A stretch of DNA of 64,000 bases. Origin: Gillisia limnaea DSM 15749. GTDB taxonomy: Bacteria > Bacteroidota > Bacteroidia > Flavobacteriales > Flavobacteriaceae. Position 1 is the stretch's first letter. Each line of letters opens with the position of its first letter. Position numbers and translations under genes: made by a program. The stretch covers positions 1,011,752-1,075,751 of the forward strand of contig NZ_JH594606.1 of the NCBI RefSeq assembly GCF_000243235.1, in the 5' to 3' direction. Shown piece by piece: positions 58,035 to 64,000 of this stretch. The notes below the pieces were generated by a model. The model was not told the origin of the DNA and did no database searches. It saw only the letters and a list, made by a program, of their open reading frames with translations.

Positions 58035-58190
58035 TGAATCAAGAAGCTCGGTAAGGGCGGGCCCACGAATTTTATCCCGATTTCTACCAGAAGGAAATCT
58101 TTTCAAAAATTCGGGGCATCCCAATAGCTACGGGACGGGAACCTGTCCGACGGTCAGGCGGGTTAAACCACCACCCCAATGAGGGATTAA
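58035..58190. repeat. Interspersed stem-loop repeat, copy B
   Basis: Shares with copy A (46.0 kb) AATCAAGAAnCTCGG at one end, GGGGCATCCC.A.AGCTA.nGGGACGGG in the middle, then AACCTGTCCGACGGTCAGGC and GGGTTAAACC, and CAATGAGGGATTAA at the other end. Middle segments diverge. It lies between the aminotransferase terminator and the end of trkH, convergent genes, where insertion is harmless. Confidence 0.75.
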
Positions 58191-58197
58191 AAATGTG

Positions 58198-59694
58198 CTA
58201 TCTGTTCCTCCAAAAGAATGGGGTAAGTAAGATCAAAACAGTAAACAGTTCCAACCTTCCTATAAGCATCAAAAATGCCGACCACCATTTTGCTGCAGGC
58301 GGTAATACATCATAATTATAAATAGGTCCCAAACTTCCTAATGCAGGTCCTACATTACCTAAAGAAGATGCCGCTCCTCCAATAGAGGTCATGAAATCAA
58401 CTCCCATAAACGCAAAAACCAGGGCTCCAATAATAAAAGACAACATATATAGAATAAAAAAGCCCAGAATATTAAATACGATTTCCTTTTTAATCGCTCT
58501 ACCGTTATAGCGTATCGGCAAAATTGCATTTGGATGCAGGGTTCTTTTAAATTCGGTTATCCCATTGCGAATTAAAATCAGGTGGCGCATCACCTTAATC
58601 CCTCCTGCTGTAGATCCTGCAGAGCCCCCAAGAAACATTAATCCGAAAAAGAATACTGTTAGAAAGGGAGTCCATAACGTGTAATCTGCACTAACAAAAC
58701 CTGTTGTTGTTACAATTGCTAAAACCTGGAAAAGTGCGTGCCTGAATGCGCTTTCTCCTTCTCCCCACACCATAGGATGTGCGATAGAGGAAAGTGACAA
58801 ATCTGCCTGAAAATATATTATAGTTGCAGCTACAGCTGTAAATCCTATAATAAATACAAAATACCATTTAAATTCATCATCGTGAATCACCTTCTGAATT
58901 TTTCCTTTAAAAGCAAAATAGCTTATCACAAAATTTGAGCCAGCAAGAAACATAAAAAGAATAACAATATACTGGATAACAGGTTGATCATTCCAATAGG
59001 CGAGACTGGCATTTTTTGTTGAAAAACCGCCGGTAGAAAGCGTACTTAAAGAATGGTTGATAGCATCAAAAAAGCTCATTCCAGCTACCTTCAGCAAAAC
59101 AGTTTCAGCGATGGTGTAGGAGAAATAGATTAGCCATAGGCGTTTTGCTGTATCTGTAATTCGTGGTTTTAACTTATCGGCACTTGGTCCGGGAGATTCA
59201 GCAGAAAACAACTGCATCCCTCCAATTCCTAAAAGAGGGAGTATAGCAACGGCTAAAACAATGATCCCCATCCCCCCAATCCAATGCGTAAGACTTCTCC
59301 AAAATAAAATCCCTTTGGGAATAGATTCAATATCATTTAAAATAGTTGCCCCGGTTGTTGTGTAGCCAGACATGGTTTCAAAAAAGGCATTGGTAAAATT
59401 GGGGATGGTTTCGCTTAATATATAAGGGAGTGTTCCACTTAAAGCCATAAAAATCCAGCCAAAGGTCACAATTATATAACCCTCTCGCTTTTTAAGTTCT
59501 TTACCACGTCCCCTGGTGAAAAACATTAATACTATTCCAATAAAACAAGTGATTAGTGCGGCGGAAGAAATTTGTAAGGCTATTCCATCATCATAATACC
59601 AGCTTACAAAAACAGCAATAAGCATAAAGCCTCCATTAAATAAAAGGAGCAATCCCATAATATGGAGAATAACCTTATAGTTTAATTTAGGCAT
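58198..59694 (-). CDS. trkH: TrkH-family potassium uptake protein
   Basis: Membrane subunit of a Trk/Ktr-type K+ uptake system, 498 residues with about ten transmembrane helices. The four selectivity-filter loops are visible: SGYTTTGATIL, LSTLSTGGFSTKN, IVTTTGFVSAD and AASSLGNVGPALG. A frame is open to 59742, but ATG at 59694 shares one base with the trkA stop (TAATG), and the upstream stretch repeats the trkA tail in another frame, so 59694 is preferred. trkA and trkH are translationally coupled. Confidence 0.94.
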   Translation of the reverse strand: MPKLNYKVILHIMGLLLLFNGGFMLIAVFVSWYYDDGIALQISSAALITCFIGIVLMFFTRGRGKELKKREGYIIVTFGWIFMALSGTLPYILSETIPNFTNAFFETMSGYTTTGATILNDIESIPKGILFWRSLTHWIGGMGIIVLAVAILPLLGIGGMQLFSAESPGPSADKLKPRITDTAKRLWLIYFSYTIAETVLLKVAGMSFFDAINHSLSTLSTGGFSTKNASLAYWNDQPVIQYIVILFMFLAGSNFVISYFAFKGKIQKVIHDDEFKWYFVFIIGFTAVAATIIYFQADLSLSSIAHPMVWGEGESAFRHALFQVLAIVTTTGFVSADYTLWTPFLTVFFFGLMFLGGSAGSTAGGIKVMRHLILIRNGITEFKRTLHPNAILPIRYNGRAIKKEIVFNILGFFILYMLSFIIGALVFAFMGVDFMTSIGGAASSLGNVGPALGSLGPIYNYDVLPPAAKWWSAFLMLIGRLELFTVLILLTPFFWRNR

Positions 59695-61043
59695 TACAAA
59701 AAGAGCTTTTCCACCTTGTTTATAGACCTTGGTAAACAGCATACCACAATTCTATCTCCTGCTTTTATATAAAAATCTCCCAGCGCTATCAAGCCTTCTC
59801 CATTTCTTATTATTCCTCCAATTATGGCTGAACGGGGGAAATCAATATCTTTAATTTTTTTATCACAAACCTGGGAAGAAGCTTTTACAATGAATTCCAA
59901 TAATTCTGCATTCATGTTGTTTAATTTGGTCATCGCGACCACTTCCCCTTTTCGTATATATCTAAAAATATTATTTGCAGCAAGTAATTTCTTATTGATG
60001 AGGGTATCGATCCCAATAGAATGGCTTAACTGAAAATAGTCCATATTTTCTACCAGGGCAATCGTTTTTTTCACGCTTTTGGATTTGGCTACCAAACAAG
60101 TCATAATATTTGTTTCTGAATTTCCGGTAACGGCAATAAAAGCATCCATGTCATGAATATTCTCTTCCTCCAGAAGTTCCACATTTCTTCCATCACTATT
60201 TATCACCAAAACCTGCGGAAGTTCATCGGCAAGATCAAAAGCCTTTTCCCTGTCACTTTCTATAAGTTTTACATTAAAATTGTTCCTGCTTAGATCCCGT
60301 GCGGTTTTTCTTCCAATTTTACTCCCACCAAGGATCATTATGTTTTTTATGGAATGTTTTACTTTTCCCGTAAGTTTATATAATACCTCTACTCCGTCAC
60401 GTGTTGTGACAAAATAAACCTGGTCTCCTTCTTTAAACTGAGTATCACCTCTTGGTATAAGTGTATATTGAGTTCCAAACCGCTGAATGGCAATAGGAAC
60501 AAAGTTTAACTTTGGAAATATGGCGGCAGCTTCCTTTACGGTTTTTCCTACAAACATAGCAGTTCTGGAAAGGTCAAGTCCTATCATGATCAAAGCACCA
60601 TTTTCAAACTCGTAACTATCACTAAATGCAGATTGATTAAGCAATAAAGCAATTTCTGCGGCAGCAAGAGCCTCTGGAGAGATCAATTCATCAATTCCAA
60701 ACTTCACAAAACCAAGTTCTTCTTTATTTTCTAAAAATTCGGTATTTGAGATCCGGGCGATCGTTCTTTTAGCTCCAAGTTGTTTTGCAAGAACACAAAC
60801 AGTTATGTTTGTAGACTCGCTGGAAGTTACACCAATTACCAAATCCACATGTTTTACATTAGCCTCCTTCAAAATAGAGATTGAAGTTGCATCCCCCTTA
60901 ATGGTTCTGATATCAAGATGAGTATCAGCATATACAAGATTATCCCTGTTATTATCTATGAGGGTAATATCCTGTGATTCATAGGAAAGTAATTTTGCAA
61001 GATGAAAGCCTACTTCACCGGCACCGGCAATTATTATCTTCAT
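59694..61043 (-). CDS. trkA: TrkA, potassium uptake regulatory subunit
   Basis: Cytoplasmic NAD(H)-binding regulator of TrkH, 449 residues with two RCK modules. The first Rossmann fold is MKIIIAGAGEVGFHLAKLL with VTLIDNNRDN; the second is IMILGGSKIGRKTARDL with VKLIESDREK. TrkA_C regions appear around KEAAAIFPKLNFVPI and KDIDFPRSAIIGGI. Start at 61043 is chosen because a perfect -7 box (61071-61078) overlaps the alternative ATG at 61073. Confidence 0.95.
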   Translation of the reverse strand: MKIIIAGAGEVGFHLAKLLSYESQDITLIDNNRDNLVYADTHLDIRTIKGDATSISILKEANVKHVDLVIGVTSSESTNITVCVLAKQLGAKRTIARISNTEFLENKEELGFVKFGIDELISPEALAAAEIALLLNQSAFSDSYEFENGALIMIGLDLSRTAMFVGKTVKEAAAIFPKLNFVPIAIQRFGTQYTLIPRGDTQFKEGDQVYFVTTRDGVEVLYKLTGKVKHSIKNIMILGGSKIGRKTARDLSRNNFNVKLIESDREKAFDLADELPQVLVINSDGRNVELLEEENIHDMDAFIAVTGNSETNIMTCLVAKSKSVKKTIALVENMDYFQLSHSIGIDTLINKKLLAANNIFRYIRKGEVVAMTKLNNMNAELLEFIVKASSQVCDKKIKDIDFPRSAIIGGIIRNGEGLIALGDFYIKAGDRIVVCCLPRSINKVEKLFL

Positions 61044-61070
61044 ATCACGCGATAAGATTTTTCGAGATAT

Positions 61071-61078
61071 CAAAGGTA
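61071..61078 (-). promoter_or_regulatory. -7 element of trkA, deciding its start
   Basis: TACCTTTG on the minus strand matches TAnnTTTG perfectly, 27 bases before the ATG at 61043, and covers the alternative start at 61073. No -33 TTG at ideal spacing was seen. Confidence 0.45.
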
Positions 61079-61294
61079 CAGTAAAATATACAATCCATTA
61101 ATTCCCCGGCATATAAATTGAAACGCTATCTTTTTAAAGATTTTTTATTGCAATTTGGGACTTATTTATAGCAACAACAAAATTCCTATTAAACCGGGAA
61201 TTAATCTAAAAGAAAGTATGAACCATAAGACTTGGTTTTATTTAAGTTTCACAATAAAGTCTGAAACTTATAAAGTCAGTAATTACATATCACT

Positions 61295-61302
61295 TATCTT
61301 TG
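61295..61302 (+). promoter_or_regulatory. -7 element of ubiE, deciding its start
   Basis: TATCTTTG fits TAnnTTTG. It includes the TTG at 61300 that could begin the open frame, so the ATG at 61318 must be the true start and the leader is only about 8-10 nt. Confidence 0.5.
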
Positions 61303-61317
61303 AACCAAATTTGTAAA

Positions 61318-62049
61318 ATGAAAGAAAAAATCACTCCATACAAAGATTCCAAGCTGAATAAAAAAGCGCAGGTGGAAAAAATGTTTGATACTATTTCAGA
61401 AAATTATGATGGACTCAACCGGGTAATTTCCTTTGGAATTGATGTAAAGTGGAGAAAAAAAGTGATCGCCCTGGTAGAAGCCACTAAACCGGAAAAGGTT
61501 TTGGATATTGCCACGGGCACCGGAGATCTTGCCATAAGTCTTGCTAAAACAAGTGCTTCAGAAATCATAGGCCTTGATATTTCTGAAGGAATGCTCGCCG
61601 TAGGCAGAAAAAAGATCGCTGAAGAGAAACTTTCTGAAAAAATTAAAATGGTGCAGGCAGATTCCGAGGCCTTACCCTACGAAAACAATACTTTTGATGC
61701 TATCACCGTAGCTTTTGGCGTGCGTAATTTTGAAACCCTTGAAAAAGGACTTGCAGAAATATTTAGAGTCTTGAAACCCAATGGAATTTTTGTGGTTTTA
61801 GAGACCTCGGTACCTGCAAAATTCCCGTTCAAGCAAGGATATAATTTTCATAGCAAAGTTATACTCCCCATTATAGGAAAGTTGTTCTCTAAAGACAAGG
61901 TTGCTTATTCTTATTTAAGTGAAAGTGCAGCGGCTTTCCCTTACGGGGAAAAATTCAACAATATTTTAAGGAAAATTGGGTTTATAGATGTAGAAGATAA
62001 GCCTCAAACATTTGGAGTAGCTACCATTTATACCGCATCTAAAAATTAA
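61318..62049 (+). CDS. ubiE: Demethylmenaquinone methyltransferase UbiE/MenG
   Basis: C-methylates demethylmenaquinone to menaquinone, the quinone used by NQR in Bacteroidota. The 243-residue protein starts at ATG 61318 (an upstream TTG lies in the -7 box). SAM motifs: [16 protein letters not shown] and [14 protein letters not shown]; the family signatures [20 protein letters not shown] and [13 protein letters not shown] are present, and GVRNFE sits between them. It is followed by porT one base later, an arrangement known in Flavobacteria. Confidence 0.95.
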   Translation: MKEKITPYKDSKLNKKAQVEKMFDTISENYDGLNRVISFGIDVKWRKKVIALVEATKPEKVLDIATGTGDLAISLAKTSASEIIGLDISEGMLAVGRKKIAEEKLSEKIKMVQADSEALPYENNTFDAITVAFGVRNFETLEKGLAEIFRVLKPNGIFVVLETSVPAKFPFKQGYNFHSKVILPIIGKLFSKDKVAYSYLSESAAAFPYGEKFNNILRKIGFIDVEDKPQTFGVATIYTASKN

Positions 62050-62050
62050 T

Positions 62051-62728
62051 ATGAAAAAATTCTTACTACTTACAGGGTTTCTGTTTTGTTATTTTCAAGG
62101 TAATGCTCAATTATTTTCAGGGGATAGAATGTTAAACAATCCAAATTTTGACCAGAAAAGATGGTCTTATGGGTATTTTCTGGGCTTCAACACGTATGAT
62201 TTCGATTTTGATTATAAAAATTTTACACCCGGTTCTCCATCTGCAAATGATTTAATTATAGAGACAAGTATAGGCTTTAATGTGGGTCTAGTTGGGAATT
62301 TAAAACTGACCAATAACCTCGATATTCGATTTGAACCTGGTGTAAGTTTTAATAACAGACTGCTAAGGGCTACCTATACTCAGGAAATAGACCAAATCAA
62401 TTCCACCTATGTTCACTTTCCTCTTTTGTTAAAATTTTCAGCAAACAGGTTTAATAATATCAAACCTTTTGTAGTTGGCGGGGTTTCAACTTCTATAAAT
62501 TTATCGAGCAACGAAAACAATCCTGAGGCAATAACAAGAATTAGGACAAATACGTATAACTATGAAGTAGGTGTTGGAGTTGATTTATATTTTTATTACT
62601 TCAAACTTTCACCTTCTTTACGTGGCGTCTTTGGCCTGAACAATGAGCTTGTGGAAGGACCTAGCGACCTGGGAAATGTGGAAAACATGACATCAAGAGG
62701 TGTATTTTTAAACTTCACTTTTCAATAA
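62051..62728 (+). CDS. porT: PorT/SprT-like type IX secretion outer-membrane protein
   Basis: A 225-residue protein with a signal peptide (LLTGFLFCYFQGNAQ, cleavage near 19) and an eight-stranded beta-barrel pattern; it closes with the aromatic strand GVFLNFTFQ. Characteristic elements are KRWSYGYFLGFNTYDF, IETSIGFNVGLVGNLKL, DIRFEPGVSF and YVHFPLLLKFSANRFNNIKP. PorT (SprT) is a core component needed for T9SS function. It sits immediately behind ubiE, as in Flavobacterium johnsoniae, and overlaps the convergent rRNA/tRNA methyltransferase gene by seven bases. Confidence 0.9.
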   Translation: MKKFLLLTGFLFCYFQGNAQLFSGDRMLNNPNFDQKRWSYGYFLGFNTYDFDFDYKNFTPGSPSANDLIIETSIGFNVGLVGNLKLTNNLDIRFEPGVSFNNRLLRATYTQEIDQINSTYVHFPLLLKFSANRFNNIKPFVVGGVSTSINLSSNENNPEAITRIRTNTYNYEVGVGVDLYFYYFKLSPSLRGVFGLNNELVEGPSDLGNVENMTSRGVFLNFTFQ

Positions 62729-63456
62729 TTCTCCCTTCGCCTGAATTCTCCTAAAAAAACAGCTGTTGCCATTGCTACATTCAAGCTCTCTGTGTTTTGG
62801 GAATCGCCAAATTGAGGAATGGTCAACTTTTTGGGAACCAGTTGTTCGACTTCTTTAGAAATCCCATTTGCCTCATTTCCCAAAACAAGGATCCCGTTTG
62901 AAGGAAATTTGGCTTCATATAGATTTTCCCCCTCCAAAAAAGTTCCCATTACCGGTATTCCAGGATTATTTTTGATAACAGGCGATAAATCCAAATAAAC
63001 AACTTGTACGCGGGTGATACTTCCCATACTGGCCTGTACAACTTTTGGGTTATAACTATCTACGGTATCTTTTGAACATAGAAGAGTCTTCACTCCAAAC
63101 CAGTCACATAACCTAATGATCGTTCCTAAATTTCCCGGGTCCCGCACTCCATCTAAAGCAATGATTAACCCATTTAAATCGGGTGATTTTACTTCGGGAA
63201 TTTCAAATAATGCAATGGCAGTTTGAGGAGTTTTCAACCGGCTTATTTTCTTTAAATCGGCTTCATTGATCAGGTGGGCTTTTGAAGCCGGAACATCAAA
63301 AATCTCTTTGGTGGTATATAAAGAATCCAGCGTATAATTTGAAGCCAAAATTTCTGAAATCCCCTTGATTCCTTCTACAATAAATAGCCTGTTTTTTGTT
63401 CGGCTTTTTTTTTGCTCAAGACTTGTTATTAACTTAATTTGGCTTTTGCTAACCAT
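62722..63456 (-). CDS. TrmH/SpoU-family RNA 2'-O-methyltransferase
   Basis: A SPOUT-class RNA ribose methyltransferase of 244 residues. The substrate-binding N-domain opens SQIKLITSLEQKKSRTKNRL. The catalytic knot has LDGVRDPGNLGTIIRLCDWF (motif 1), VLGNEANGIS (motif 2) and TESLNVAMATAVFL (motif 3). The start at 63456 is chosen over 63537 because the 27-residue extension is unlike the family and overlaps the divergent promoter and coding region. Substrate could be 23S rRNA or tRNA. Confidence 0.92.
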   Translation of the reverse strand: MVSKSQIKLITSLEQKKSRTKNRLFIVEGIKGISEILASNYTLDSLYTTKEIFDVPASKAHLINEADLKKISRLKTPQTAIALFEIPEVKSPDLNGLIIALDGVRDPGNLGTIIRLCDWFGVKTLLCSKDTVDSYNPKVVQASMGSITRVQVVYLDLSPVIKNNPGIPVMGTFLEGENLYEAKFPSNGILVLGNEANGISKEVEQLVPKKLTIPQFGDSQNTESLNVAMATAVFLGEFRRRENY

Positions 63457-63474
63457 GCAAATAATGTATTTTTG
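63445..63474 (+). promoter_or_regulatory. Promoter of the TamL-like gene
   Basis: TTTG (63445-63448), 18 bases, TATTTTTG (63467-63474), a full match. It overlaps the first codons of the divergent methyltransferase gene. Transcription should begin about 12 bases before the TTG start codon at 63494. Confidence 0.6.
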
Positions 63475-63493
63475 AATTCTTAATTGACTCTTA

Positions 63494-64000
63494 TTGAAAC
63501 ACCTCCTCGCAAAAATATCGTTTATTATTTTAACCATTATACTATTTATCTCTTGTAATGCGATAAAGCGGGTTCAAAGCGATGAATTACTTCTTAAGGA
63601 GAATACTATTTTTGTGAATGGGGAGAAATTAAAAGAAGCTCGTATTTACAATCAGTTATATCAGGAACCTAACGCCAAACTGCTTGGAGTCCCCATTAGA
63701 TTGCATTTTTATAACCTGGCAAAACCCAACCCCGACTCAACATTTCAAAAGTGGCTGCAAAAAAAACCAAACAGGGAGCAGCGATTGAACAATATTTATT
63801 CCAGAAAGCAGGTAGAAAAATTAGGCCAATCCTACGTAAATATAAATGAAGGGATTAAAAAAGCAGGAGAAGCGCCCGTAATTATAGATGACGAACTCAC
63901 CAAAAAATCTGTAAACCGTTTAAAATCCTGGTACTTCAATAATGGTTGGTTTAATGCAGAAACAAATTATGAAATAAAGCCGCTGGAAAATAAAAAAGGT
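63494..64000 (+). CDS. TamL-like outer-membrane assembly lipoprotein, partial
   Basis: The gene runs off the window; 169 codons are visible. It starts with TTG at 63494 (no ATG fits) and gives a lipoprotein signal MKHLLAKISFIILTIILFISC with lipidated cysteine at 21, then the NAIKRVQSDELLLKENTIFV opening. Further on, PVIIDDELTKKSVNRLKSWY and FNNGWFNAE resemble POTRA repeats of the BamA/TamA family. In Flavobacteria a lipidated BamA paralogue (TamL) beside a TrmH-type methyltransferase is common. Assignment rests on this N-terminal part only. Confidence 0.75.
   Translation, partial: MKHLLAKISFIILTIILFISCNAIKRVQSDELLLKENTIFVNGEKLKEARIYNQLYQEPNAKLLGVPIRLHFYNLAKPNPDSTFQKWLQKKPNREQRLNNIYSRKQVEKLGQSYVNINEGIKKAGEAPVIIDDELTKKSVNRLKSWYFNNGWFNAETNYEIKPLENKKG

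Noticed and set aside
59695-59742. Longer TrkH start at 59742
   Set aside because: It would overlap the trkA end by 48 bases; the ATG at 59694 shares a base with the trkA stop, the typical coupled arrangement.

Overview
The window is a piece of a Bacteroidota chromosome, very probably from a marine-type Flavobacteriaceae (relatives of Gramella, Zunongwangia or Salegentibacter). This rests on protein similarity recognised by eye, the low GC content, several promoters of the TTTG-N(17-23)-TAnnTTTG class, an Na+-translocating NQR complex, and a type IX secretion system (T9SS) signature: the PorT protein, the plug-domain protein and two giant cargo proteins with C-terminal sorting domains.

Layout. 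1-9.9 kb: trmD and rplS, a subtilisin-like lipoprotein, monomeric isocitrate dehydrogenase, and a TonB-dependent receptor paired with a DUF4249 lipoprotein. 9.9-12.4 kb: an amidohydrolase, a decayed transposase remnant, and a tRNA-Gly whose 3' end is repeated twice downstream in 102-bp tandem units carrying terminator hairpins. 12.4-16.2 kb: a stand-alone ClpP-like protease, two small acetyltransferases and two different L,D-transpeptidases. 16.6-21.4 kb: gpmI, a thioredoxin-like lipoprotein, a HAD-like protein, methionine aminopeptidase, a NUMOD4/HNH-like gene and a methyltransferase, the last four closely packed. 21.4-28.9 kb: on the minus strand, the complete nqrABCDEF operon followed by a small conserved protein and apbE, the flavin transferase that matures NqrB and NqrC. 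29-34.5 kb: the T9SS plug-domain protein, a DUF3667 membrane protein, apaG, an NRDE/TANGO2-type protein and pruA.

34.8-54.0 kb is the most unusual part: a tandem locus of giant secreted proteins. The first gene encodes 3739 residues of PKD/Ig-like repeats, a LamG-like domain and a T9SS sorting tail. Next comes a truncated, stop-riddled relic of a third paralogue's C-terminus, abutting an interspersed repeat. The last gene would encode about 2406 residues with SprB repeats and five 80-residue tandem repeats, but one extra base in the second of these repeats splits it into two reading frames. The near-identical 240-bp repeats suggest gene conversion or repeat recombination, and the frameshift may be a sequencing artefact, a recent mutation or a reversible switch.

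54-64 kb returns to housekeeping: a hypothetical protein, rsmG, a fatty acid desaturase, a class I aminotransferase, TrkA/TrkH potassium uptake, ubiE-porT, an rRNA/tRNA 2'-O-methyltransferase and the start of a TamL-like outer-membrane assembly lipoprotein, cut by the window edge. No CRISPR array, intact insertion sequence, prophage or antiphage system is visible.
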